Source: DATACQ01 sp036555515
GTDB taxonomy: Bacteria; Desulfobacterota; Binatia; UBA9968
NCBI GenBank assembly: GCA_036555515.1
Contig: DATBLC010000055.1
Location: 1-64,000 of the forward strand
Direction: 5' to 3'
DNA length: 64,000 bases
How positions within the stretch are numbered: the first letter of the stretch is position 1; each line of letters begins with the position of its first letter. The position numbers and the translations under genes are program-made. The notes beneath the pieces were generated by a model. That model was not told the DNA's origin. It was given only the letters and a program-made list of their open reading frames with translations, and did no database searches. Below, in pieces: positions 1-8,414 of this stretch.

Positions 1-282
1 ATGCGCGATCCCTGGGCGGTTACATGCCGCCATGAGATCGGCGTGGAAATTTTAATCTGGGGCAGTGACTTTGCTCACGCCACCGGCGATTGGCCGAACT
101 CGCAGAAGATCATCGGCGAGACTTTCGCCGGCGTTGACGCCAAGGAGCGCCACAAGATGGTAATGGGTAACGTCGTAAGATTTTTCAAACTCGACGGCGC
201 CGCGGATTTGGACGCCTACGGCCGCGCCATGCCGGCCCGGGCAATGGGGCAATCACCCGACGGTCGCGAGTTGCAGGATTAG
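1..282 (+). CDS. Amidohydrolase-2 family protein, C-terminal fragment (cut by window start)
   Basis: This is the C-terminal 93 residues of a metal-dependent hydrolase/decarboxylase of the amidohydrolase-2 (ACMSD-like) family. The segment GVEILIWGSDFAHATGDWP matches the C-terminal metal-binding region (family SDxxH-type motif) seen in the paralogues at 4581 and 8415, followed by the usual helix ending VMGNVVRFFKLD. The ATG at position 1 aligns with the interior of those paralogues, so the true start lies upstream of the window. About 25 extra residues follow the point where the paralogues stop. The substrate is unknown. It opens a run of catabolic genes on the same strand, with 66 bp to the next gene. 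Confidence 0.8.
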   Translation: MRDPWAVTCRHEIGVEILIWGSDFAHATGDWPNSQKIIGETFAGVDAKERHKMVMGNVVRFFKLDGAADLDAYGRAMPARAMGQSPDGRELQD

Positions 283-348
283 ACCCTCGCGTTGAATACG
301 CAACCTGGAAGCTGAAACCAGAAACTTTATGAACATGGAGGTGAACCG

Positions 349-1512
349 ATGAATCGACCTACAGTAACCGCCATTGCTCTCGCATTGCTCTTTTTCACAA
401 GCGCATCTTCAGTCCACGCCGCGCAGGCCAGCGCGCCGAGTCCGATATCATTCAAAGACCTGGTGGCCAAAGCCAAAGCTTCCAACCGAACCGTGACCAA
501 AACATTGGAAGCCACTGCGCCTGAAATTATCAGAGCGCAAGAACAGGCTTTCGTCAAACGCTTCGGTTTTCCGGTAAGAATCGAATCCCAGCCTGGCCAC
601 CATCGCGACGCGCCGATGAAGGTCATTGAGTCCGCCAAAAGCGGCCGAGGCGTCGTGGATATGTGGGACGGGGGAACACCGCTTATTCTAGGCATGTTCC
701 GCGCCGGCAATACGCGCCGCCCGCCGTGGGAAGCGATTTACGAGGGATTTCCGCTGGCGAAAAAACTGCGCGCTGCAGTTCCGAACATCGGCGGTGCTCC
801 CGATGGGAGTGTCCTCAGCGATCACTGTATGTTTATGCAAAACACCAGCTGGACTCTCGCCTACAATACCAAGAGAGTGAAGGCCGCCGAACTCAAAGGC
901 ATCAAGCTCGAAGACTTGACTGCCGACAAATGGCGCAATCGAGTCGTATGGGACGCAAAAGCGCTGGGAATTTATGCCCTGCCATTCGCTCCCGGTTGGG
1001 ACGTCGAACGGATGCGCGTGTTTGCCCACAACCTGGGTGCCAACGGCGTGAAACTCGCCGCCGGCGGAAGTATGCAGATTATTGAATCGCTGGCGCAAGG
1101 CGAAGGCGATATCAGCATGGCCACCATGAACTGGGTAACGCAGCACAAGTCGCTCGGCGCCCCCATCGACATCGCTTTTGCCGAATTCGTGCTCGGCAAC
1201 ATCACGGTCAATTGTCTTATGAATCCGGGCGTCAACGATCCGAATATGGCCGCCCTATATTGGGCGTGGGAAACCTTCGACGGCGCGTACGTCGAAGCCA
1301 AAATCACCGGCGGAGGAATCTTCAGGCTTTTCCAAGAAGAGGAAAAGTATCTGCCGTTGACCAAACTGGCGCGACAGCATGGGATAACCTCGCCGGAACA
1401 AGTCGTCGGCCCGAAAACGGAAGAAGACGCGGAGAAGTCCGCCGAATATCGTAAAATAGCCATCGAGGCGTTGAAGGCCGGAATTACGAGCAAAAAGAAA
1501 CTTTCGCGGTGA
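349..1512 (+). CDS. ABC transporter periplasmic substrate-binding protein
   Basis: This 387-residue secreted protein has a typical signal peptide (residues 1-24, hydrophobic core ALALLFF, cleavage near VHA/AQA). The body looks like the extracellular solute-binding proteins that serve Fe3+/spermidine-type importers, with motifs such as VDMWDGGTP, TLAYNTKRV and GEGDISMATMNWV. A strong ribosome binding site (GGAGGTG, 335-341) fixes the ATG at 349. The next gene, 95 bp on, is the matching fused two-domain permease. The ligand cannot be read from sequence; given the surrounding catabolic enzymes, an organic acid or aromatic compound is as likely as iron. No ATPase gene is adjacent. Confidence 0.8.
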   Translation: MNRPTVTAIALALLFFTSASSVHAAQASAPSPISFKDLVAKAKASNRTVTKTLEATAPEIIRAQEQAFVKRFGFPVRIESQPGHHRDAPMKVIESAKSGRGVVDMWDGGTPLILGMFRAGNTRRPPWEAIYEGFPLAKKLRAAVPNIGGAPDGSVLSDHCMFMQNTSWTLAYNTKRVKAAELKGIKLEDLTADKWRNRVVWDAKALGIYALPFAPGWDVERMRVFAHNLGANGVKLAAGGSMQIIESLAQGEGDISMATMNWVTQHKSLGAPIDIAFAEFVLGNITVNCLMNPGVNDPNMAALYWAWETFDGAYVEAKITGGGIFRLFQEEEKYLPLTKLARQHGITSPEQVVGPKTEEDAEKSAEYRKIAIEALKAGITSKKKLSR

Positions 1513-1526
1513 CTCGGGATACCGGC

Positions 1527-1571
1527 GTTCAAACCTGGCAAATCGTTCAAACGGTTCGAGTCGTTGAAGGT
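1527..1571. repeat. Nonamer (GTTCAANNC) tandem array, 5 units
   Basis: Five consecutive 9-bp units in perfect register: GTTCAAACC, TGGCAAATC, GTTCAAACG, GTTCGAGTC, GTTGAAGGT. They lie between the binding-protein and permease genes. The same unit recurs at 45918, 56450, 61971 and 63133. Confidence 0.75.
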
Positions 1572-1606
1572 ACAATGCGCAACCAACGACTTGAGTCGGT
1601 GTAAGA

Positions 1607-3376
1607 ATGGAAGGATCTGAAGGCATAGCCACCTCGCGGGCCTTTGCGCGCCTCACGGCGCCTTCGCTCTCCCGGTTTCTCGAGTTTCATCAGTTCGGCT
1701 CTATCGTCGTCCTGGTGATCCTCGCGATTCTCGTTATCGTGCCGTTGATGTTCATGCTGCTCGCCAGCGTGCGCCCGGCGGGCGTCCTGCCGTTCGCGCC
1801 GGGCGTCTATACTCTCGCGCAATACACCCAGGCTTTCTCCGCTGCCGACTCTTGGCCGGTGATCCGCAACACATTGCTTTATGCCGGCCTCGGTGTTTTC
1901 TTCGCATTGCCGATTTCCTTTGGCTTTGCGTTTCTTACCGAGCGCACCGATATGCCGCTGCGCAACGCCATGTACGTGCTCATGTTTTTGCCCATGAGCA
2001 CGCCGATTTTCGCCACCGCCCTCGGTTGGGTACTGCTGCTCGGGCCGCGCGGCGGCACGGCCAACGTGTATTTCCGCTGGCTCGCCGGCAGCGACGCCGC
2101 CGAAGGGCCTTTTAATATATACAGCATCGAAGGACTCATCTTCGTCCACGTTTTGGGAATCATACCAACCATGTGGCTGTTTCTCACCGCCGTGCTGCGC
2201 CAGATGGATCCATTGCTCGAAGAGGCCGCGCTCGCGTCGGGAGCGAACCGCTATCAAGTGCTTCGATCCGTCACAGCACCGCTCATGCGGCCCGGAGTTG
2301 CGGCCGTGGGCATCTACTTTTTTCTCACGGGATTGGAGTCTTTGGAGTTGCCGTTGGCATTGGGTCCCACGGCAGGCATCGACACGCTGTCGACCAAGAT
2401 TTACTTCGGTCTCATTCCCACCTCTGACCTTGGCGCGAACTACGGCATCCCTGCGGTTTTCGGCATGTTCGGCCTCGCCATGGGCGTCATGGGGACGATG
2501 CTCTATCTGCACCTGGTGCGCCAGGCGTCCCACTACGCGGTGATCACGGGCAAAGGCTATCGCCCGAAGTTGATCCAACTAGGCGGATGGAAGTATGTTG
2601 CGGTGACCGTGATTCTGCTTTTTGTGCTAATCAAGGTTGTCCTTCCGTTCAGCGTGCTTTTCTACGCGAGCTTCCTGCGTTTCTACCTGCCGCCGACTGC
2701 GGAAAATTGGTCCGACTTGAAGTGGACGCTACTCAATTATCAGCGGCTCTTCGATTACCGATTCTTCGGCAGCTATTTCGTCAACACGCTGGTCGTGGCC
2801 TTGCTAGCGGCGACGCTGACCATGGCGGTAGTGAGCTTCGTGGGCTGGCTCGCCGTGCGTCGACCCGGTCGCCTCACGCAATTCATCAATACGGTTGCCT
2901 TTATGCCCTTGGCCATTCCGGGAATTATTTCCAGCCTCGCCCTGTTTCTGATGTTTGTCGGCACGCCGCTGCACGGCACCTTGGCGATTTTGGTGCTGGC
3001 GTTTCTTGCCCGTTTTTTGGCGTTCGGCACGCGCCTCATGCATTCGGCGATGTTGCAGCTCCATCAGGAGCTCGAAGAGGTCTCGCAAACCAGCGGCGCC
3101 AGCAATTTTCAGACTTTCTTTCGGATAACACTAAGGCTTTTGACGCCGGCGTTTATTAACGGCTGGCTCTGGGTCCTCGTCCACGCGGCAAAGGATTTTT
3201 CCGTCGCATTGTTATTGGCATCGGCAGGCAGCGTGGTGGTCGCCAACGTTATATATGAATCATTTGTCGGCGGCCATTTCACTTCTTCGGCAGCCATGCT
3301 GGTTGTCCTCATCGTTTTCAATCTCATCTTCGTTGCCGCAGGACGAAAGTGGATCACGCGGGCGCTGGGACACTAG
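1607..3376 (+). CDS. ABC transporter permease, two fused inner-membrane domains (Fe3+/thiamine type)
   Basis: This 589-residue integral membrane protein carries two BPD_transp_1 permease domains in tandem, as in the FbpB/ThiP type. Each half has about six membrane segments and its own cytoplasmic EAA loop: EEAALASGANRYQVLRSV in the first half and EEVSQTSGASNFQTFFRI in the second. These loops dock the ATPase. It should form the channel for the binding protein at 349. No ATP-binding subunit gene lies next to it within the window, so the ATPase is either upstream of the window or shared with another system. The ATG at 1607 has only a weak ribosome binding site. Its 3' end faces the cupin gene on the opposite strand, 40 bp away. 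Confidence 0.88.
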   Translation: MEGSEGIATSRAFARLTAPSLSRFLEFHQFGSIVVLVILAILVIVPLMFMLLASVRPAGVLPFAPGVYTLAQYTQAFSAADSWPVIRNTLLYAGLGVFFALPISFGFAFLTERTDMPLRNAMYVLMFLPMSTPIFATALGWVLLLGPRGGTANVYFRWLAGSDAAEGPFNIYSIEGLIFVHVLGIIPTMWLFLTAVLRQMDPLLEEAALASGANRYQVLRSVTAPLMRPGVAAVGIYFFLTGLESLELPLALGPTAGIDTLSTKIYFGLIPTSDLGANYGIPAVFGMFGLAMGVMGTMLYLHLVRQASHYAVITGKGYRPKLIQLGGWKYVAVTVILLFVLIKVVLPFSVLFYASFLRFYLPPTAENWSDLKWTLLNYQRLFDYRFFGSYFVNTLVVALLAATLTMAVVSFVGWLAVRRPGRLTQFINTVAFMPLAIPGIISSLALFLMFVGTPLHGTLAILVLAFLARFLAFGTRLMHSAMLQLHQELEEVSQTSGASNFQTFFRITLRLLTPAFINGWLWVLVHAAKDFSVALLLASAGSVVVANVIYESFVGGHFTSSAAMLVVLIVFNLIFVAAGRKWITRALGH

Positions 3377-3416
3377 ACGACCAAGCCGTTCAAATTCCAC
3401 TGAAAGATACGCGGAA

Positions 3417-4439
3417 TCAGTCATTTTCCTCCCGATCGAGCCCTGTCATCTTGAGCAGCGGCCGGTCGCTGACCGAAAATAGAACAGTGGGTTCTGTTTG
3501 GGAAAGATTCTTGTGCGCATGCCAGCGCCAGGAGGGTAGACTAAAGCTGTCGTGCTCATTCCACTGCATCTCGTTAGCGTCTTTCTTGTCGATCATGGTT
3601 GCGCCGCGGCCCTGCACCGTGTGGTAGAGAACGGTACCCGTGTGGCGGTGAAAGCGTGTTTCCTGTCCCGGCTGCAGCATTTGCAGATAACAGGTCATAG
3701 TGAGAAATGTGTGGCCGCCATCAATTGGGTTCTTGTATTCGAGATACAATCCATCATACGGGTCGTAGCGTCCCTGGTCGGCCAGCTCCTGCAAAGCTTC
3801 CAGCGCCTCCCCCCACTTGTAGTGGTAAGGGACGCCGGCGGCGCCGTCGGATTCGACTTTGGGCTGGCGTGCGGGCCCGTAAAGTCGGCGTGATGCACCG
3901 TTGGATTTGGTCAGCGGCTGCTGCTTTCCTTCGGCCCATTCCTCGCGGAATCCTGAAGCGTCGAGGAAGCTCACGACTCCCGCATCCAGAGCGTCGATCC
4001 AGATGATTGGCTCTCTGGAATCGTTCACGTGATCGTGCCAAACCCAATTAGGCTGGATGAGCAAATCGCCCGGCTCCATGACCATGGGCTCGCCGTTGGA
4101 GGTCGTGTACGCTCCGCCGCCTTTTACGACAAAGCGTAACGCCGTGTTGGTGTGCCGATGGGCCGCAGCAGTTTCGCCGGGAAGCACGATCTGAAACCCC
4201 ATGGACAATGTTTTGCTGCCCGTCTGCAAGCTGACGTTGCGGCGAAAGGCGTCGGGGCCGATCCTAATCACTTCCGTTGTTTCCATCAAAACCGGATAGA
4301 TTTCTCGCCAACGCCATAGCTTGGGCTCCATGGGCTGGTTACTGCGACGGTCCTGCCAATACCCGCGCAACCCCAGTTCGGCGAATTTTTCATGGAGCCG
4401 CTCGCGGCTGCTCTGGTCGTTGCTCGCCGGTGTGCTCAT
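3417..4439 (-). CDS. Gentisate 1,2-dioxygenase-like double cupin
   Basis: This 340-residue protein has two cupin barrels and resembles gentisate/1-hydroxy-2-naphthoate-type ring-cleavage dioxygenases. In the N-terminal barrel HRHTNTALRFVVKG and WVWHDHVN supply the His-rich Fe(II) site. In the second, RFHRHTGTVLYHTVQG and WRWHAHKN form a parallel site. The start at 4439 is chosen over the in-frame ATG at 4502 because a purine-rich AGGGGGG tract lies just upstream. Gentisate dioxygenases open gentisate to maleylpyruvate, but the exact substrate here is not established. It is transcribed divergently from the amidohydrolase at 4581, with a 141-bp shared control region. This supports a joint role in aromatic degradation. 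Confidence 0.75.
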   Translation of the reverse strand: MSTPASNDQSSRERLHEKFAELGLRGYWQDRRSNQPMEPKLWRWREIYPVLMETTEVIRIGPDAFRRNVSLQTGSKTLSMGFQIVLPGETAAAHRHTNTALRFVVKGGGAYTTSNGEPMVMEPGDLLIQPNWVWHDHVNDSREPIIWIDALDAGVVSFLDASGFREEWAEGKQQPLTKSNGASRRLYGPARQPKVESDGAAGVPYHYKWGEALEALQELADQGRYDPYDGLYLEYKNPIDGGHTFLTMTCYLQMLQPGQETRFHRHTGTVLYHTVQGRGATMIDKKDANEMQWNEHDSFSLPSWRWHAHKNLSQTEPTVLFSVSDRPLLKMTGLDREEND

Positions 4440-4460
4440 AAACCCCCCCTGAAAATCGTT

Positions 4461-4476
4461 TTGTACCTTCATACAA
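4461..4476. promoter_or_regulatory. Candidate operator palindrome
   Basis: TTGTA-ccttca-TACAA is a perfect 5-bp inverted repeat with a 6-bp centre, placed between divergent genes (cupin start 4439, amidohydrolase start 4581). Its shape resembles GntR-type operators, but no regulator gene is adjacent. A chance palindrome cannot be excluded. Confidence 0.25.
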
Positions 4477-4580
4477 CGAACTGCCCGCCGATGACAATTC
4501 ATTTCGGTATCGCCTCGATAACGCCCGCTGTTGACTGGGCGCGCCGGCTGATGCTAAGGCGGGTCTTAAAGGAGCGATGC

Positions 4581-5753
4581 ATGGCACGCCATTACCGCTA
4601 CATATCTGCCGATAGCCACTTCGAGTCGCCGCCGGAGCAATGGACTCACCGTGTTCCGAAACAGTATCGCGACCGCGCGCCGCGCCGGATCAAGCTCGCC
4701 AATGGCCACGATGGCCTATTGCTCGAGGGTTCTCGTCTGGTTTACGGCGGAACCAGCCTTTACGGCGGTCGACCTCCCGAAACGTTCGATCCAACATTCA
4801 TGGATTTTGATCAGACACCCGGCTGTGGCTCGGCCGAGCAGCGTCTGCGCGAACAGGATCAAGATGGGATCGACGCGGAGGTGCTATTTGCCCTCGACGT
4901 CCGTAATCCAGCGATCAGAGATAAGGCTGCGCTTGCCGCCATCGTGCACGGGTTTAACCAATACATGGCCGAAGAATACTGCGCCGTGGATCCCGATCGC
5001 CTGATCGCGGTGGCGGTGCTGCCGAACATCGGCGCGGACGAAGACATCGCGGAAATGGAATCCTGCAAACGGATGGGGCTGAAAGCCGCATGGTTGCGCA
5101 CCTACCCAAGCGGCAAGGGCTATCCTACTGCGGAAGACGATCGGTTCTGGGCCGCGGCGCTGGATTTGGATATGCCCCTCGTCGTGCATACGTCGTTTCC
5201 GGCCCACGTTGGTTCACGGGAATCGCCGCTGTTTAAGTACCCAAGAGAACCCGAGGGCGAGCGGCGGCCGCCGACGGACTTTGTGCAACGCTTCGCGCGC
5301 CAGGGCCCGTTCCACTCGGGGTCCGTTGAGGCGAGCCAAATGGTTATTGCCGGCGTTTTCGAGCGTTTTCCCAAGCTTGCCATCTATTGGGCGGAAAACA
5401 ACGTCGGCTGGCTGCCGTATTTCTACGAACAGATCGATCACGAGTATAGCGTCAATCGATTCTGGGCCGATCGCCATCTCGGTCTGCCTAAACTGAAACG
5501 GCTGCCCAGCGAATATCTCAAGGAGCACGCCTACTGGGGCTTTTTCGAAGATCACGTCGGGGTGCGCCTGCGCCATGAAGTGGGGCTCGATCGGATGTTG
5601 TGGTCCACGGATTTTCCCCATATCGTAACCCGTTGGCCGAATTCGCTGAAAGTTTTGGACTCGCAGATGAAGGACGTCCCGGACGGCGAGCGTCGAAAAA
5701 TGGCGGCGGAGAACGCCATTAGGTTCTTCCATTTGGAGCACGCGGACAACTAA
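4581..5753 (+). CDS. Amidohydrolase-2 family metal-dependent hydrolase/decarboxylase (copy 1)
   Basis: This 390-residue TIM-barrel protein belongs to the ACMSD/resorcylate-decarboxylase superfamily. The N-terminal SADSHFE replaces the HxH of classic amidohydrolases with the Asp-x-His pair of the decarboxylase-like branch. A central LVVHTSFPAH gives the metal-binding His, and WSTDFPH near the C-terminus gives the last metal-binding Asp. The ATG at 4581 is preferred over an in-frame upstream start because AAAGGAG (4568-4574) sits at the right distance. It is a close paralogue of the genes at 8415 and 1-282. Likely reactions are decarboxylation or C-C hydrolysis of an aromatic acid; the substrate is unknown. 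Confidence 0.85.
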   Translation: MARHYRYISADSHFESPPEQWTHRVPKQYRDRAPRRIKLANGHDGLLLEGSRLVYGGTSLYGGRPPETFDPTFMDFDQTPGCGSAEQRLREQDQDGIDAEVLFALDVRNPAIRDKAALAAIVHGFNQYMAEEYCAVDPDRLIAVAVLPNIGADEDIAEMESCKRMGLKAAWLRTYPSGKGYPTAEDDRFWAAALDLDMPLVVHTSFPAHVGSRESPLFKYPREPEGERRPPTDFVQRFARQGPFHSGSVEASQMVIAGVFERFPKLAIYWAENNVGWLPYFYEQIDHEYSVNRFWADRHLGLPKLKRLPSEYLKEHAYWGFFEDHVGVRLRHEVGLDRMLWSTDFPHIVTRWPNSLKVLDSQMKDVPDGERRKMAAENAIRFFHLEHADN

Positions 5754-5958
5754 TGACGAGGGTGGTGACGTCTGAAAGTATGAAAGAATGTCATTCCGAG
5801 ATTTCTGCTCCCTCATCTTCAAGTCTCTTTGCGGCACCCTCGATGCGGCAACCCATTCCAGTTCTCCATGACTGCAACCGTCCGCCGTCAGGTTGACCCT
5901 GCGGGCTTCCTGATGGTAAGCCCGTGTTAATCCATTTGACTTTTTAAGGAGGTGCCCG

Positions 5959-6933
5959 ATGATAACAGCGAAAGATGTCCAAGGCGTGATGGCCATGATG
6001 CCATCGTTCTCGACCAAAAATGCCGGCGATCTGAATGCCAGCTCGACGATTGACGTTGACGCACTACAATCCGGCGTCGACCGCATGATTAGCGACGGTA
6101 TCGACCTCATCACGACCACGGGCAGCTTCGGCGAGTGTTACAATCTCTTTTTCGACGAGTACAAAATTCTGGCCAGCGCCACGGTGGAAGCGGTCAAGAA
6201 ACGCGTGCCGGTGTTCATCGGCAGCACGAGCCCGAACGCCCGCGAAGTGGTCCAGAGACTCAAGTTCGTCCAAGACCTCGGCGCCGATGGCACGCTGCTT
6301 GGAGTGCCGTACTACGACGCCCAATCACCGGAATACATGGCCGACTTTTACACTCAGATCGCCGCCATGTTTCCCAAACTCGCTTTTCTCATCTACCATA
6401 ATCCGGTCAACCACAAGGTGAAAATTCCTGTTTCGGTATTTCCGGCGCTGGTGAAATGCCCGAACATCGTGGGCATGAAAGACAGCCATCGTGACACGCG
6501 GGAGTTCATCCGCTTGATGGATATCATTCACGGTAAAATCAGCGTGCTCACCAATCAGTCGCAAATGTTTCCGTACTACAAGATGGGATCGGCCGGCTGC
6601 TGGTCCATCGACGCCTGGATGGGTCCGTGGCCGGTACTGCATCTCAGAGATCTGGTTAGAGCGGGCAAGGATCAAGAATCGCTGCAAGTCATCGGCGAGA
6701 TCATGGCGGTAGCGGGAGGAGAACGGCCCGGCGGCAACGAAGGAGCCACGGCAAAACTGCCCATCGAATTTGCCGGTTACGTCAATCCGGGGCCGGCGCG
6801 CACGCCGATCGTGAAGTTTTCCGACACCACCATCGAGCGCGCCAAGAAAAAGGCGGAAGGCTGGAAAGCGTTATGCGCGAAGTATCGGCCGCTGGTGGAA
6901 GCGGAGCGGAATAAAGTCAAAGCGGCGTCCTAG
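5959..6933 (+). CDS. DHDPS-family aldolase/hydratase, similar to trans-o-hydroxybenzylidenepyruvate hydratase-aldolase
   Basis: This 324-residue class I aldolase has the DapA/NAL fold. The active-site loop reads TTTGSFGECYNL rather than the GTTGE loop of true DapA. The catalytic tyrosine lies in FLIYHNPV, and the Schiff-base lysine lies in NIVGMKDSH. The GxFGEC loop recalls NahE/PhnG hydratase-aldolases, which cleave hydroxybenzylidenepyruvates to aldehydes plus pyruvate. A strong ribosome binding site (AAGGAGGTG, 5947-5955) fixes the start. Being surrounded by ring-cleavage-type and decarboxylase-type genes makes a catabolic role more likely than lysine synthesis. A sugar-acid aldolase is the main alternative. 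Confidence 0.82.
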   Translation: MITAKDVQGVMAMMPSFSTKNAGDLNASSTIDVDALQSGVDRMISDGIDLITTTGSFGECYNLFFDEYKILASATVEAVKKRVPVFIGSTSPNAREVVQRLKFVQDLGADGTLLGVPYYDAQSPEYMADFYTQIAAMFPKLAFLIYHNPVNHKVKIPVSVFPALVKCPNIVGMKDSHRDTREFIRLMDIIHGKISVLTNQSQMFPYYKMGSAGCWSIDAWMGPWPVLHLRDLVRAGKDQESLQVIGEIMAVAGGERPGGNEGATAKLPIEFAGYVNPGPARTPIVKFSDTTIERAKKKAEGWKALCAKYRPLVEAERNKVKAAS

Positions 6934-6955
6934 CCCATTTGCATTGAGTTCGAAA

Positions 6956-7086
6956 TTCAACGGCTTCGCCTGTTCAACGTTCAAAGATCAAAGTTCAATG
7001 TCCCCACCCCCAACCTTGAACCTTGAACTTGAAACCTTGAACCGCGCCGAAGGCGCCACGTTGAACCTTGAACATTGAACGTTCAC
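6956..7086. repeat. Heptamer (TTCAANG) repeat region with opposed arms, copy A
   Basis: The left arm holds TTCAACG TTCAAAG ATCAAAG TTCAATG in 7-bp register (from 6973). The right side holds the complementary unit in runs such as AACCTTGAACCTTGAAC (7012 onward) and TTGAACCTTGAACATTGAAC (7061-7080). A small GC hairpin (GCGCC-GAA-GGCGC, about 7043-7055) lies between the right-hand runs. The region ends 8 bp before the ribosome binding site of the next gene. Confidence 0.75.
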
Positions 7087-7103
7087 AACTACCGGAGGCA
7101 ACC

Positions 7104-8291
7104 GTGAGTGCCATGCCACTTATTCCCAAACAAGCGGCCATAGCCGTTGCCGACTTGGTCGACAACTGCGCCAAAGTCAAGCCAGGCATGAACGTGCTGA
7201 TCGTCGCGGCCAACGATGGGCTTCACGGCGGGGTAAATATCGTCGACCAGGAAGCCGTCGCCTGGGTTCAATCCGTGGTCGTGCAGCGCGGCGCCGCCGC
7301 GACGGTGGTGTGGTGCGATATCCCGCGGCGCCCGATGGTTCTTTGGGGCGAAGGGGCCGATCCAAGCAAGGCCTGGCGCGTGCCGCCGGTTGTCGCCGGG
7401 GCAATGCGCGCGGCGGACGTGATCATCAGTCACGCCGTGGATCTAACATTCGAAGAAGAGCTCCGCGAAGTTCCCGACATCCTCGAAGAACGAAATATCC
7501 GCTACGCACGGAACATGGCGACCACGGCATCGCTTTTAACGAGCAATTGGGGACTCACGCCGTATGAACTGGTTTCCGAGATACGCCTACAGGCATGCGC
7601 ATTGGCCAGGCCGGGCGCCAAGTGGGTCATGACCCATCCCAATGGCTCTCATGTCGAAGGCTACGTCGTAAAGCCGGAAGATATGGATGACTATGCGCAT
7701 TACCGCGACATCGGCGTCTATTGCCCATTTCCTGAAGGCGTGTGGTCTTCTATCAGGGCCAGAGACGCCGAAGGCATCGGGATCATCAACGAAATTGGCG
7801 TAATCTGGGCGCGCCACATCGGCGTGCCTTGCCCGTTCAAGCAGCCGGTGAAGGTCTTCATCGAGAAAGGATACATCAAAAAATTCGAAGGCGGAGAAGA
7901 GGCTGAAACGCTGACCCGCTTTTATAAGTTTATTTCTAAATATTTGGGCGAAGCGGCTTATGAAGTTCGCGGTTTCCACGGCGGTGTCCATCCCTCTGCG
8001 ATTCTTGAGCCGCACCAGTGTCCCAACGCCCCCTATCGGCATTTCATAGAGCATCACCACTGGAGCAGCTTTCACTTTCACATGGGAAATAGCCGGCGTT
8101 CTAAAGATTTTCCGTACCTGATGCATATTTCCGCAGAAATGCGCGGCGGTGAGTTAAAAATCGGCGACCAATACGTCTACAAAAACGGCCGCATCACTAC
8201 CGCGGACCACCCCAAGGTGCGCGCCGTCGCCGAAAAATACCAAGACCGACCGGGATTGGAACCACAGCGGTGGCTGCAGACGCCGAGGTAA
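7104..8291 (+). CDS. M29-aminopeptidase-fold protein, NicX-like
   Basis: This 395-residue protein resembles the leucyl-aminopeptidase-like (M29) fold that includes NicX, the Fe(II) 2,5-dihydroxypyridine 5,6-dioxygenase of nicotinate degradation. The C-terminal half is rich in potential metal ligands: GFHGGVHPSAILEPHQ and IEHHHWSSFHFHMGN. I choose the GTG at 7104 because GGAGG (7094-7098) lies 5 bp upstream; an ATG at 7113 is the alternative. The neighbours are aromatic-acid-type catabolic enzymes, so ring cleavage is more attractive than peptidase activity, but this is inference. The Fe-ligand positions should be checked by structural alignment with NicX. Confidence 0.65.
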   Translation: MSAMPLIPKQAAIAVADLVDNCAKVKPGMNVLIVAANDGLHGGVNIVDQEAVAWVQSVVVQRGAAATVVWCDIPRRPMVLWGEGADPSKAWRVPPVVAGAMRAADVIISHAVDLTFEEELREVPDILEERNIRYARNMATTASLLTSNWGLTPYELVSEIRLQACALARPGAKWVMTHPNGSHVEGYVVKPEDMDDYAHYRDIGVYCPFPEGVWSSIRARDAEGIGIINEIGVIWARHIGVPCPFKQPVKVFIEKGYIKKFEGGEEAETLTRFYKFISKYLGEAAYEVRGFHGGVHPSAILEPHQCPNAPYRHFIEHHHWSSFHFHMGNSRRSKDFPYLMHISAEMRGGELKIGDQYVYKNGRITTADHPKVRAVAEKYQDRPGLEPQRWLQTPR

Positions 8292-8414
8292 CGCCTGTGA
8301 CAGTCTCGTGCATGGCGACTCTGGATTCGAGGCAACGCGAGAGTTCCGCGTATGTTGCCATTCCACGTTTCAGCTAGCTTTTTGGTCCGCTCGAAGAGAG
8401 CAGAGGATAGTGTC

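Noticed and set aside
1527..1571. Nonamer arrays considered as CRISPR or as tRNA T-loop fragments (GTTCAAATC)
   Set aside because: Repeats are contiguous without spacers, units are only 9 bp and no cloverleaf can be built.
1547..2578. Long minus-strand open frames opposite the permease and similar shadows elsewhere (for example 26367-27950, 5214-6119)
   Set aside because: Opposite a clear gene, with low-complexity Arg/His-rich composition and no domain pattern; antisense artefacts of GC-rich coding sequence.
5959..6933. Assignment as lysine-biosynthesis dapA
   Set aside because: The active-site loop is TGSFGEC rather than GTTGE, and the neighbours are catabolic genes, so a hydratase-aldolase role is more likely.
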